Shown here: piece by piece, positions 46,222 through 59,216 of the stretch
Position numbering within the stretch: the first letter of the stretch is position 1
Layout of the letters: each line of letters begins with the position of its first letter
Source of the DNA: Nymphaea colorata
Taxonomy: Eukaryota; Streptophyta; Magnoliopsida; Nymphaeales; Nymphaeaceae
Length of the DNA: 64,000 bases
Reading direction: 5' to 3'
Assembly (NCBI RefSeq): GCF_008831285.2
Contig: NC_045140.1
Coordinates: 25,190,131-25,254,130, forward strand
Notes under the pieces: model-generated
What the model was told of the DNA's origin: nothing
The model's input: only the letters and a program-made list of their open reading frames with translations
Databases searched by the model: none
Program-made: the position numbers and the translations under genes

Positions 46222-48630
46222 ATCTCTCTCTCTCGCTCGCTCTCTCTGTGCGTCTGAGTGGGGGTTAGATAGATAACAAGCAGCTCGCATAATTGGCGTA
46301 TGTCATCAAATTTGCGGTACCTGGGTGTCCCCACAAAAATTCGTTCATGTATCAGATCTCATTCACTCGAATTATAAATTATATTAGGTGAGTAGGATGT
46401 TAACAATCTACCTTCTGAGAAAAAAAAAAAAAAAACCCGTTCATCTGGGTTTTGAGCTGTGCTGCGTCGGAGAGGAGCTCGAACAAGCCACATACCTTGT
46501 ATATGCCAGGCGACATAATTTGTGTATGCCCCTGTCGAACCAGCTATACTATATGGTACGTTCTCTTATTTTATTTTATTTTATTTTTTACTCAAACCTA
46601 AAATCCTTGGGAAGCAATGGTGAAGTCCCTTGAGTGTATTTTCTGGGTCCTCGCCTACAAGAATACACTCACAGTGTTAGACTTATATACGATTGACATC
46701 TTTCTGTTTTTCAAGAACTTACCGGTATCTGTTTATATTGACTAGTAATGCTGCATTATGTAATTCTATGACAATGGTCAGAGTATGTGCATTCCAACTT
46801 ATGAATATCGGACCTCAGACTTCTTTCTTTCTGGAAACATTTTACTTAGCAGCATCAAGTGATCCTACCTTCAGATTCTCTGCGAGATAAAATTTGTCAT
46901 TTTGTGGCTACCTTTTCCTTTAGATTAGAACAATAAGTTATTAGGTAACTTTTCCTTTAGATTGTAGTTGTGTCAGACATCACTACATTCTGTCAATAAA
47001 AACAGATAGTAGCCTATCAAACAAATTAATGGATGATGTATTATTTGTATTGACGAATTGTTTAGCAGGATATGCATTAGTTATAAATATATACGGTGAC
47101 AGCATCTCTTGAATTTTCTGTGTAGGATTTCAACATTATGTATTAATAGCTGCATTTACCTGTTCTTGTAAAGCACTAGGCCTATTTGGCGAAGGGAAAA
47201 TGGTGCATGTGTGCATCAAGATATCAACTGAATTAGACCTCAACTACATAGCGCTTGTCTGCAGAATAAGAGCTACCGTAAATGTAAGCCTATAGAACAT
47301 GGAACAGATAAGGAAACATAGAAAAGTGGCTACACTCAGTGGTAAAATATACTGCGATAGTCAACTGCTTTTATTTCATGCACTTTAAGGTTATCGCACA
47401 CCGATAGAGGGTGTAATAACTATAAAGTATTTCGTTTGTTCTGTTCTATGACCACTATTTGTGATTTAGGTTAATCAATTTTATTTTTCTCACTAGTGGT
47501 GGATGTGGACATGTTTTTTCTTAAAATCTAGTAAGTTCAACAGTATTACATCTTTACTTAGGTCCACAGGCACAGCAACAGCATCCGTGTGCCATCACTG
47601 TAACTGCGTTAAAGCAATATGCTCAATCAGCTTACGCCTTGAAACAGACAAGCCGCTGGTAAGCTTTTCATGTTTTTTCTAGTCCATATGAGAAAGGGCT
47701 CTTTACTGTTTTCTGGCACTGCAATACCTCAGGTTCTTTCTTTGTTCCTGTGGAGAATTTGGAGAATAAAAAGGCTGTTGCGAGTCAGGGTTTAGCCCAG
47801 GTGAGCTTCTGAGGGCATGCTCATCCTGTGCCTACAGGTTTGGGATGTGAATGGAATGAGGTGGGCATCTTTTTACCAGTCCTTATACTTAGAGCTAAGT
47901 TGGTTGATTTGTAAGCAAAATTCAATCAGCAGATTGCAGGTTCGCTATTCCGTCCAGGAGTATTGCAGGGTTACATGATGTCAGTCCATATTTTTTCATG
48001 TTAAGTTTCTTATGCTTATCAGTACTTGAATCGTTTGAGTCATATAATAATCACCGCAGCGGAAACTGTCGTCATTCACATTTTTTCCCCCCGCCCCCCC
48101 TGAATGATTTTTAATGCTTCAAAGTACAAGCAGTATTTTAGACATTGAGCAAGTTATTGTAGTTAACCAATTCGTTGTTGTTGATTCAGATGTTTTATCC
48201 AATGGCTTTCTTACCAAGGCAGAGAATTTTGTAGTGATAGTGCACACTGTGCATAGGATCCAACGGGAACAAAACTCATTTCAGAATTTTAATGTTTCTT
48301 TCATCAAACAGCAGAATACTATTTCTGAAATGAAAACTCCAGGCCATCAAACAGAGCAGAAAAATGGAACCATATTAAAATCTAGCAAATTAACACAAAA
48401 ATTTGTTCAAAAACTGAGTGCTACTGATCTTTGCCTTGCAAGCTTAGAAAAAAAATCTTATTTCATCTGCAGAAAAGCAAGTACATGATACAAAGATGGA
48501 CACAAACATTGCCTCCAACTGCGAACAAAAGCTTCCAATATGGAAGCATCATTAAAACAGAACGGATAACACGAATGGCACGCACATCGGCTTGTCCATT
48601 CATCAAAGGCACATGTTCTAGTACAGTAAA
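46222..48630. repeat. A-B spacer, duplicated as the B-C spacer
   Basis: From about 46690 to 48630 this spacer is very similar (about 95% by eye) to 50540-52417. It shares CTGTTTTTCAAGAACTTAC, GCTGCATTATGTAATTC, CGATAGAGGGTGTAATAACTA and the 3' flank of the next oxidoreductase gene. A short open stretch near 47567-47665, bounded by TTTACTTAG and GTAAGC, resembles an exon. Confidence 0.8.
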
Positions 48631-50234
48631 TCACAGCAACACGGTCTCAAATCCCTTGTCTATGGACGCTATAATTGCATCGATCACCAGATGCGTCTTC
48701 TTCGTGATGTCAGGCCATCCCTGGTCGGGCTTTGAACCAGAATCCTTGATGCTACTGACCAACCTTGCAAACTCCCTCACCATGCATGCCTCTTGAGGCA
48801 AATCAGTAGGCACACGATGCTCATCAGGCAAAGAACGCCATCCGGTCGCCAGCTCTGTGAGTCCCGTGTTTGATGACAAGGAAAACGCTGCAGAGTTCTC
48901 CCCGAAAGGCACTACAAAATCATTCAGGACAAGAGTCCCTCTGGTTCCTGCGATAGTTAAGTTCATGGTCCTATTGGAATCGAAGGAGCGATGAAAGGTC
49001 GCCACTCTGCCGTCGTCCCACTGCAGAGACGATCCGCAGGAGAGAAAAACTCCAGCTGCATTCGTTGAAACCGAGCCACGAGTGGCCGTGACAGCCTTTG
49101 GCAGTTGGTAGTCAACTGCCCATAAGATGGACCTGATGCAGTACCATCCTGTGTCCCCCAGAGCACCCAGAGCATCAAGATCTGCCTTCACTCTGATGTT
49201 GTTCTCCATAAAATCGTCGTTGCCAGCAAATGTAAAGGCGCTGTTTACCTGGCACAGATGACGAGCAAATCATGTTCGTCTAATCAATTCGTTGGTCTCT
49301 CAGCAATCCACAAGAAGATGGCGAAAGGCAATGCTCGGGCAAGATGGCTATGTGTTCGGGCTGAACACGTTCGGCCTGCCCCTTGCAGGACAGGTGTCCT
49401 GTGTTCAAGTTCAAATTCAACTATGGCCAAAAAAAGAGAAGAGACGCATCTCTGCCACTGAAACTGTTCTTAGTGTCATGCTAAACAACTAAAACATTTA
49501 AGGATGTTAAGTTCAACTAGTGAGGACGGGAAATTTTTATCGTGCCTAATATTGCAGTGAAAAGATAATGTTTTAGCCTTTTAGGGCACTGAAAATCCTG
49601 AAAACATCCTGCTTCCATTTGTAAAGGTTGCGCTGGAAAAAGTATCCATGTTTTTATCGCGAAATGCACTGCTTGGTGAGAGCCTGCAATCATTGAATGC
49701 AGAAGATAATCCACAACGAAGATTACAGAGAAGGTTGGTGAAACAGCATTTTACCCATTTGAGGTTTCCAAAGAGGGAGGCGTCGGAGAGGAGCGCCCGC
49801 ATCTCGGTCGTCCGCGGATGGTGCATCCACATCGTTCCGTCCATGAACTGCACCCCTCTTTCCTCGCAGATCGCTAGCATCTCCTGCAGCTCGCCGGCGT
49901 TCAGCGCCACCGGCTTCTCCACCAGCACGTGCTTCCCCGACCGGGCCGCCTCCGCTACCCACCGCCGGTGGAGAGAGGTCGGAAGGGGGATGTACACCGC
50001 GTCCACCTCCGGGTCCTGCAGAAGCTCCTCGTATGACCCGTAGACGTGGGCGTCCTCCGGGAAGCCGTTCTCCGACGCGAACTGCTGCGCCCTCTCCACC
50101 GTGCGGCTCGCCACTGCCATGAGCCGGGCATTGGGAGCGAGACGGATAGCTCTGGAATCCTTCCTGGCTATGGTGGCGCACCCCATGATGCCGAACCGGA
50201 CCGCTGCCTCCGGCTCCGTCTCCTTCTCCCTCAT
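48631..50234 (-). CDS. Gfo/Idh/MocA-family oxidoreductase B
   Basis: Exon 1 is 49755-50234 and exon 2 is 48631-49248 (intron 506 bp, same Trp|Val phase-0 junction), giving 365 residues. The start ATG at 50234 gives MREKETEPEAAVRFGIMG, matching C, D and E; an ATG 21 bases upstream (50255) is an alternative. Rossmann motif GIMGCATIARK, VEKPVALN, MDGTMWMHHPRT and GALGDTGWYCIRS are present, so it looks functional. IARKDSRA has Asp where all others have Val. A 207-bp piece of exon 1 (49876-50082) is identical to gene E. Confidence 0.9.
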
Positions 50235-50539
50235 GGTGGCGCAGCCTGCCACCATCTCTCTCTCTCTCTTCGTCTGGAAGGGGATTTGGACGGTAAATAT
50301 AACCAGGTTTGGTAAACATGGGGCTCGCATAATCGGTGATTCGTTTTTCCACCTCTGCCGAATCTGGGCGCCTCTACAAAATCGGTTCCGACATCAGATC
50401 CAGCCCAATTTATTTACCTGGATTTGGTAATTAAGCTTAGCTACATTTCTTTTTTTCAAAATGTCAAACCTGAGTCCTTGGTGAGGAGATGCAGAAAGTG
50501 GACCGGTACACATATAGGCATCCAACAATTCCTTAGCTA

Positions 50540-52417
50540 CATTTGCTGTTTTTCAAGAACTTACTGGTATCTGTTTATATCGACAAGTAATGCTGCATTA
50601 TGTAATTCCATGACAACGGTCGGAGTATCTGCATTGTGGTTTCCAACTTATGAATATCTGACCTCAGAATTCTTTCTTTAAAATTATATGGAAACATTTT
50701 ACTTAGCAGCATCAAGTGGTCCTACCTTCAAGTTCAGATTCTCTGCGAGGTATTTTGTGGCTACCTTTTCCTTTCGATTAGAACAATAAGTTATTAGGTA
50801 ATTTTTCCTTTAGATTGTAGCTGTGTCAGACATCACTGCATTCTGTCAATAAAAACAGATAGTAGCCTATCATACAAATTAATGGATGATGTATTATTCG
50901 TATTGACGAATTGTTTAGCAGGATACGTATCCATTAGTTATAAATATGTATGGTGACAGCATCTTTTGAATTTTCTGTGTAGGATTTCAACATCATGTAT
51001 TAATAGCTGCATTTACCTGTTCTTGTAAAGCACTAGAACTATTTGGCGAAGGGGAAATGGTGCATGTGTGCATCAATATATCAACTGAATTAGACCTCAA
51101 CTACATAGTGTTTGCCTACAGAACAAGAGCTACCATAAATGTAAACCTATAGAACATAGAACAGATAAGGAAACAGAGAAAAGTGGCTAGACTCAGCAGT
51201 AAAATATACTGCGATAGTCAACTGCTTTTATTTCATGCACTTTAAGGTTATGGCACACCGATAGAGGGTGTAATAACTATAAAGTATTTCGTTTGGTGTT
51301 CTGTTCTATGACCATTAGCTGTGATTTAGGTAAATCAATTTTATTTTTCTCACTAGTGGTGGATGTGGGCATGTTTTTTTTTTAAATCTAAGTATAACAT
51401 CTTTATTTAGGTTCACAGGAACAGCAACAGCATCGGCGTGCCACCACTGTAACTGCGTTAAAGGAATATGCTCAATCAGTTTATGCCTTGAAACAGACAA
51501 GCCACTGGTAAGTTTTTATATTTTTTTCTAGTCCATATGAGAAAGGCCTCTTTACTGTTTTATGGCACTGCAATTACCTCAGATTCTTTCTTTGTTCCTG
51601 TGGAGAATTTGGAAAATAAAAGGCTGTTGCTAGTCAGAGTTTAGCCCAGGTGAGCTTCTGAGGGCATGCTCATCCTGTGCCTACATGTTTGGGATGTGAA
51701 TGGAATGAGGTGGGCATCTTTTTACCACCTTATACTTGGAGCTAAGTTGGTTGATTTGTAAGCAAAATTCAATCAGCAGATTGCAGGTTCGCTGTTCCGT
51801 CCAGGAGTATGACAAGGTTACATGATGTCAGTCCATACTTTTTCATGTTAAGTTTCATATGCTTATCAGTACCTGAATCGTGAGTCCTATAATAATCAGC
51901 GCAGCGGAAACTGTCGTCAATCACATTTTTTCCCCCGCGCCCCTTGAATGACTTTTAAGCAATATTTTAGACATTGAGCAAGTTATCTAATGGCTTTCTT
52001 CTTGCGACCAAGTCAGAGAATTTTGTAGTGAGAGTGCACACTATGCATAGGATCCAACGGGAACAAAACTCATTTCAGAATTTAATGTTTCTTTCATCAA
52101 ACAGCAGAATACTATTTCTGGAATGGAAATTCCAGGCCATCAAACAGAGCAGAAAAATGGAACCATATTAAAATCTAGCAAGTTAACACAAAAATTTGTT
52201 CAAAAACTGAATGCTACTGATCTTTGCCTTGCAAGCTTAGAAAATTTCTTATTTCATCTACTGAAAAGCAAGTGCATGATACAGAGATGGACAAAAGCAT
52301 TGCCACCAACTGCGAACAAAAGCATCAAATATGGAAGCATCATTAAAACAGAACGGATAACACGCAACGCAGATCGGCTTGTGCATTCATCAAAGGCACA
52401 TGTTCTAGTACATTAAA
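50540..52417. repeat. B-C spacer, copy of the A-B spacer
   Basis: See 46222-48630. Indels are small and order is fully kept, so this duplication is among the youngest events in the array. Confidence 0.8.
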
Positions 52418-54348
52418 TCACAGAAACACGGTCTCAAATCCCTTATCAATGGACGCTATAACTGCATCGATCACCAGATGCGTCTTCTTCGTGATGTCAG
52501 GCCATCCCCGGTCGGGCTTCGAACCAGAATCCTTGATGCTTCTGACTAACCTTGCAAACTCCCTCACCATGCACGCCTCTTGTGGCAAATCAGCAGGCAC
52601 ACGATGCTCAACAGGCAAAGGACGCCATCCGTTCGCCATCTCTGTGAGGCCCGTGTTTGATGACAAGGAAAACGCTGCAGAGTTCTCCTCGAAAGGCACG
52701 ATAAAGTCATGGAGAATAAGGGTTCCTCTGGTTCCAGTGACAGTTAAGTTCATGGTCATATTGGCATCGAAGGAGCAATGAAAGGTCGCCACTCTGCCGT
52801 CGTCCCACTGCAGAGACGACCCGCAGGACAGAAGAACTCCGGCCGGATTTTTCGAAACCGAGCCGCGAGTGGCCGTCACAGTCTTTGGCAGTTCGTAGTC
52901 CGCTGCCCATAAGATGGACCTGATGCAGTACCACCCTGCGTCCCCTAGAGCACCCAAAGCATCAAGATCTGGCTTCACTCTGATGTCGTTCTCAAGAAAG
53001 TCGTCGTCGCCGGCAAATGAAAAGGCGCTGTTTACCTGAAAAAGTTCACGAGCCAAACATGTTCGTCCAATTAATTATTTGATCTTCCGGCAATCCACGA
53101 AAATCGACATTCGTTTCACTTATCACTAATCCGCGCGTTGCTTGCGTCCTTCGGCAACCTCTCTGGGGAATCGAGTATTCCCCCCAGTTATTGAATTCCA
53201 GTGTAGGAAAAAACAGAAACTGAATGATGCAACTGAGGCTAATACTCAGAAATCGGATATAAATAGACAAAAGATGTTATTGCATTTTTGTCCTATTATG
53301 GTCCACTTTTTTTTTTATATTTGAAAGATAAAAAAAGCTACTAAAATTTAAAAAAAAAGAAAAGAAAAAAGAATTGTCCCACTAATGAGAAATCTTTCAG
53401 CTTCTCGGCCAAAGACGGGGCAATATTTTTCAACCTTAAAAACAAAACGTGGCCCATCTCTCTTTTCACCTTAGCATGAAATAGAGAAGAAATGCACTAG
53501 AAAAATCGAAACTGTTTAGAAAATAAGTCATCTGGGTGATTCTTATCTTTTTGAGTGACAGTGGACCGTGGCTAAGAGAAAACACGTAGGAAAGATTTTC
53601 TCTCTCACATGTTGAAGGACAAAGTCTCTGGTTGCAGGTTAGAATGGACGCTAAGACCAGCTAATGAGCACAAAAAGCCTTTTTACCGAGCCAAAAATCA
53701 CAATGAGAAGATAAATTTTAGGAAGACTTGATATCCTAAAAACACCCTCTTTCCCTAGTAAAGGTTACATCGGAAAAAATTTCGGCGTTTCGACAGTGCT
53801 AGCAATCATTGGAGTTGAACGCAGAAGATAACCGAGTCAGGTCAGAGATAAGGGTATAGTGAACGGCATTTTACCCATTTGACGTTTCCAAAGAGGGAGG
53901 TCTCGGAGATGATCTCCCGCATCTTGGCCGTCCGCGGATGGTGCATCCACATCGTCCCGTCCATGAACTGCACCCCTCTTTCCTCGCAGATCGCCAGCAT
54001 CTCCTGCAGCTCGCCGGCGTTCAGCGCCACCGGCTTCTCCACCAGCACGTGCTTCCCCCACCGGACCGCCTCCGCCACCCAACGCCGGTGGAGAGACGTC
54101 GGGAGGGGAATGTACACCGCGTCCACCTCCGGGTCCTGCAGAAGCTCCTCGTATGACCCGTAAACGTGGGCATCCTCCGGGAAGCCGTTCTCCGACGCGA
54201 ACTGCCTCGCCTTCTCCACTGTACGGCTCGCCACTCCCAAGAGCCGGGCGTTGGGAGCGAGACGGATAGCTCTGGAGACCTTCTTGGCTATGGTGGCGCA
54301 TCCCAAAATGCCGAACCGGATCGCCGCCTCCGTCTCCCTCTCAGTCAT
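52418..54348 (-). CDS. Gfo/Idh/MocA-family oxidoreductase C
   Basis: Exon 1 is 53875-54348 and exon 2 is 52418-53035 (intron 839 bp, phase 0), giving 363 residues from MTERETEAAIRFGILG. The nucleotide-binding GILGCATIAKK (residues 13-23), VEKPVALN (Lys105), MDGTMWMHHPRT and GALGDAGWYCIRS are all present. MREIIS near the exon end and the 5' flank (GGCGCAGCCCGTCGTCCTCTT) are shared with gene E rather than B, so C and E are block partners. Confidence 0.9.
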
Positions 54349-56596
54349 GGTGGCGCAGCCCGTCGTCCTCTTCTTCCCTGTCCCTCTCGTGCCCTCTCTC
54401 TCTCTCTTTCCCCCTCTTTACCGTATTGTTGAAAATATCATATATAACCCTTCCTCCAGAGGGTTCCATTGGCCAGATTTTTGAGCCAGCCCCAAGGGCA
54501 CAGGGCAGGCCTGGAGAAGGCGTCGAGCCACCCATTTGTAGGTCCTCAGTCAAATGACATTAAGGTAGTCTTTGATGGCAGGGTATATCTTTCAGTGGTA
54601 AATGAAATAAATTTAAGGAAAATGTTATGAGGATAAAATTTCTCTTTTTCTAAGTCCAGTTTGATGGCTTGAAAGTTTTTGTGTTCGTTGCCCAAAAACA
54701 ACAAGAATGTAACCAACAAAAAAAGCAAGCAAAAACTAATGCTTCATATCACCTACATTAGAATCATCACTGTCAAAAACTAATAGAGAAACAAAATTTT
54801 AAACCAGTAGTAAAATCCGTACAAGCAAGGATAAAGAGAGCCTGCAAGCAATTTATTGCACTACAGTCAGCTGGCAGGCCATTAATAGCTCTCATTAATG
54901 CAGGTCACTCCACCGAAAAGAAAAAAACAAAGGAAGCTTCAGTCAGCCGACGATATGGCTGACGGATTTGAAACCCAATTAACAAAATACGAAGGCAGCG
55001 GCATTCAAATGCAGGAAAGTAGGACCATTAGAAAAATTCAAGAAGAAGAATAATAAGGAATAAGGATACGAAGGTAGAGGCTAGCTATGATTTCAAAGAA
55101 CAAGAAAGAGATTACCACGACAGGACCTTGAAGAAATTAGTAGGGCGTCTACTGAGATTTTGGCAGTGAGATTATGTACTTAAAATTGTGAATGGGTTGA
55201 TTTTGTTTGCCAGTTATCAGTAATTGATATGGTAAACCATATGCACGTCACAATTGCCCATATATGTGGAATGCATTGGTTTTTTCTTCCACATTCCTTT
55301 GCGTCAAGTTTCATAAATCTGCTTCAAATATTAAGGCATACCCATGAAACATTTTGTTTTAAAGATTCACAAATCTACTCAATATTTGGAGTACATTTGT
55401 AAAACACTCACACAATATTTCTCAGATTGAATATGAACTGCACATGCTGCACAGCATGCGGCATTCATTCCAAGCAGATGGCATCTTGGCACCCCATGTC
55501 AATCAGACAAGCACTGAAAAATTTGGAGCATAAAACTATTGGTTTGGTCTCATGTGGATCCAAACCTGAATCATGATGTTTCTCGATAAGAACAAAATTG
55601 GTCGGCAAGGGTTCTATATTTTAGAATGTTGCAGATCCGGAATTAGATAAAGCAGACGTTTATCAACAGCTCCCAGGTCTGTGGTTACTTTTCGGCTACA
55701 TGAGATCATATTTATGCCTTGACATGTAGCATGCATGTTGTCACAATGAAGTTTATCTGTTCCCACTTACGATACTCCAAAAGTTTAGTGATGTATTTAA
55801 GATTGTCAACAATTTTGTTGACTTATAAATTGAGTTGTTAAGTGATTGATTGTTCTAGTTCAAGGTTAGAACCAAAGCTAATAGGTGACTGGTTAAGATC
55901 CATCAGCAAAATTGTTACAGTGATATTAGAGATAAGTTCGATGCTCCAGCCTATTGTCTCACACATGTATTCACATGTATCTAGCTACCTTAGAAGGGTA
56001 GATTGCAAGATCATAAAAATTTAATTTTGTTTTTGAGATTATGAACAATCATGGAGATTTATAAAAGGAGTTCTTAAATAATCAGTTGTTCGTGCAAAGC
56101 TGTTAAAAAGCGAATTGGGATCCACCCGTTGGGTGGATACACCACTTGTCATAAATCAACCGATTGTTAGAATTTTCTTTCAGGATCGACTAGTCAATCT
56201 TTTGCACATTTTCATTCTGTTTGCAACCCAATTGCCTTTGAAAATGGATAATATTGCGCCAAGTAGACTCGATCATAATCTGATCAACAAGGTTCAATCG
56301 CTCCCCTTCTAGCAGTTCCAGCCGTCTAATTACTAGTTGAGCTTCACTGAGTCCTCATAGATAATGGCATTAATTTTTAGATCTTCAGAACGACCTTATG
56401 TTCACCAGTTTAAAATGCATCAAATCGATACAAAAATGTGTTCAGAAGCCAAATGACACTCACCTTTCCCTGCAAACATGGGGGGAAATTTTATTCCATA
56501 CCAAAAGCTTCAGACATGAGCATTAAGAAACAGAAGCAGAGGACATGCATGGCACGCATCACGCATATCTGCTTGAACGTCGCATCATGTTGTAGT
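54349..56596. other. C-D spacer
   Basis: It contains the promoter side of gene C, a TRIM relic (about 55790-56130) and a 3' flank of gene D that matches the 3' flank of gene F (55290-55640 and 56330-56596 against 62840-63666). No gene is seen. Confidence 0.6.
55790..56130 (+). mobile_element. TRIM-like element, third copy, decayed
   Basis: The left repeat ends AAATTGTTACA, followed by GTGATATTAGAG (a worn primer site) and an interior of about 87 bp ending AGAAGGGTAGAT. A second repeat starts TGCAAGATCATAAAAATTTAAT and includes AAGCTGTTAAAAAGCGAATTGGGATCCA. It is the same layout as 20444-20892 but more diverged, and it has no coding capacity. Confidence 0.6.
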
Positions 56597-59216
56597 TCAA
56601 ATGAGTGGCACAGTCTCAAATCCCTTCTCTATGGAAACCATTACAGCATCAATCACCAAATGCGTCTTCTTCGTGATGTTAGGCCATGTTTGATCGGGCT
56701 TCGAACCAGAATCCGTGATGCATCTGACCAACCTCGCGAACTCCCTCACCATGCACGCCTCTTGAGTTAGGTCAGTCCGAACACGATGCTCGATAGATGG
56801 GAATGGACGCCATTCCCTCTCCTGCGCCGAGAGCCCCGTGCCTGATGAGAAGGAAAAAGTTGCAGAATCATCCTCGCAAGGCAGGGTAAAGTCATGAAGG
56901 ACAAGGGTCCCTCTGGTTCCGGTGACAGTTAAGTGCATGGTCAAATTAGCATCGAAGGAGCAATGGAAGGTGGCCACTCTGCCGTCGTCCCACTGCAGAG
57001 AGGAGCCGCATGAGAGAAGAACTCCCGCCGCACTTCTGGAAACCGAGCCTCGAATTGCCGTCACGGTCTTCGGCAGTTGGTAGTCGACTGCCCACAAGAT
57101 GGACCTGATGCAGTACCACCCGACGTCCCCCAGAGCACCCAGACCATCAAGATCTGCCTTCATTCTGATGTCGTTCTCAAGAAAATAGGCGTTGCCAACG
57201 TAAGTAACGGCGCTGTTTACCTGTTCATGGTTCAGACACGTTCATCGCATCAATTATTTGATCTCTCAGCAACCCATTAAAAGGATGTGTACTTCGCTGG
57301 ATCTACCAAAAGCTTGCATGCCAAGAAGAGCAGAGGGGGACCGGCGTTCGTTCTTGCTGTTCTTGAGAAGCTAAGAACAGGACCTCCTGTTTTTGGCGTT
57401 TCAGGAAGTAGAAATCAAACGTCTCTGAACTGCCAATTGCCAATTTGGTAAAGAACTCGAAAGCCCTTCCCACTTCCTCTTTGGGGGTTGGGGGTTGGAC
57501 ATTTGAGTTGAGGGTAAATATCATATTTATTTATTTATTATTAAAGTCTGTTCGAGCCTTGCCAAGCGATGCTTATCCCTAAGCACCAATAACAAAAACA
57601 ATAGCGTCTATAGGAATTAACAATTGGAAACCCGGCCCTATGCCCAATAAATATTATCAAGACGAGGAAAAGCATCTACAGACATCAATTAGCATGAAGA
57701 ATAGCATCTACAGAAATCAAAGAGCATGGTCTCAATATACAAAAATCAATTAGCATCAGTATCAAGAAGAATAGCATCTATAAAAATCAACTAGCATGGT
57801 ATCAATATACAAAAATCAATTAGCATCAGTGTAAAAAAACAATAGCATCTATAGAAATTAATTAAATTTAGAATGATAACCAGAAGAATAGCTAACGATT
57901 GGACTCTCATCGGCTATTCGGTACTCCTATAACCCTTGACATATAAGCTGCCAGTTGATAATGCAACCCAAATAATCAGTAAGGTGGCATCAAGCAACAG
58001 TAAGGATTAAGGAATGCGTGTTTAATCCGAGTCTTAGAAAAAAAACAGATTAACCTAAATCAGATCAATCGCTAATAAAGAATGGGATTGAAATGAAAAA
58101 AAACAATATTTTTAAATGTGGAAAAACTCTTGAAGGGAGCAAAACCTCTTGCGGCCATGTGGATGCACGAGGTCGGCCCGAGTAGCGAGGGGCTTAACTT
58201 GTTCCGCTGACAGAAACTGCAATTGAAAAGCTGGTCCCTCCCATATTTGATCTTTCTTCGGGAAACTTAAATTAAAACTGCCCCACTTGAACCTAAAAAA
58301 GAAAGCGTATCCCTCATCTCTTCTCACCTTAACATGAAATGAGCAGGAAAAGCTGAAAATTTTCTGTATCTGGGTGAACCTTATGTTCTTAGTGATTATC
58401 ATTTGATCTGTGTTTGATGGCGAAGAGAAAAGGCACAGGAATGATTCTCGCTCCCACTGAAATTGTTTCTCCCCGGAGGCCCGAAAGTTATCGTCATTGT
58501 AGTTACTAAATGCTTTAGACCGGACGTACTGCCAAAATCACCACTAAAAGATAAGTTTTTAGGACACTGGATATCATGAAAACATCCTGCTTCTCCTGTG
58601 AAATATGCAGGGGAAATAGTTTTCGACGTGTTGAACGCACATCGGAACACCGGCGATATTTTCGACATAGACGGCGACCAAAGAACGCAGAAGATAACCG
58701 ATACCGAAGGTTAGACATATGGTTAGTGAAACGGAATTTTACCCATTTGAGGCTTCCAAAGAGGTTGGCGTCGGAGAGGAGCTCCCGCATCTTGGCCGTC
58801 CGTGGATGGTGCATCCACATCGTCCCGTCCATGAACTGCACCCCTTTCTCCTCGCAGATCGCCAGCATCTACTGCAGCTCGCCGGAGTTCAGCGCCACCG
58901 GCTTTTCCACCAGCACGTGCTTCCCCGACCGCGCCGCCTCCGCCACCCACCGCCGGTGGAGAGACGTAGGGAGGGGGATGTACACCGCCTCCACCACCGG
59001 GTCCTGCAAAAGCTCCTCGTATGAGCCGTAGATGTGGGTGTCTTCCGGGAAGGCGTTATCCGACGCGAACTGCCGTGCCTTCTCCAGTCTGCGGCTCGCC
59101 ACTGCCACGAGACGGGCGTTGGGAGCGAGACGGATGGCTCTGGAGACCTTCCTCGCTATGGCGGCGCATCCCATGATGCCGAACCGGACCACCGCCTCCG
59201 TCTCCTTCTCAGTCAT
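56597..59216 (-). pseudogene. Gfo/Idh/MocA-family oxidoreductase D (one nonsense codon)
   Basis: Exon 1 is 58743-59216 and exon 2 is 56597-57220 (intron 1522 bp, phase 0). Splice sites and length fit the other copies (365 residues plus a final Ile), but codon 116 is TAG (58869-58871), where the siblings have GAG in ELQEMLA, cutting the protein before the catalytic half. No other lesion is seen, so the gene died recently or is read only as a 115-residue Rossmann piece. Exon 2 is near-identical to that of gene F (DDSATFSFSS, SAQEREWRPFPSIEHRV). Confidence 0.85.
57660..57885. repeat. 70-bp minisatellite in the intron of gene D
   Basis: ATAGCATCTA recurs at 57701, 57771 and 57842, with CAATATACAAAAATCAATTAGCATCAG between, so there are about three units of 70-71 bp. 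It partly explains why this intron is the longest in the array. Confidence 0.8.

Noticed and set aside
53879-54163. Antisense ORFs of about 94 codons or more opposite exon 1 of genes B, C, D and E (also 45670-46257 opposite A)
   Set aside because: They recur only because the GC-rich exon 1 itself is conserved; the sense frame is a clear oxidoreductase and the antisense product has no known motif.
57590-57885. CRISPR-like array of spaced repeats
   Set aside because: Plant intron, only about three diverged units with no unique spacers.
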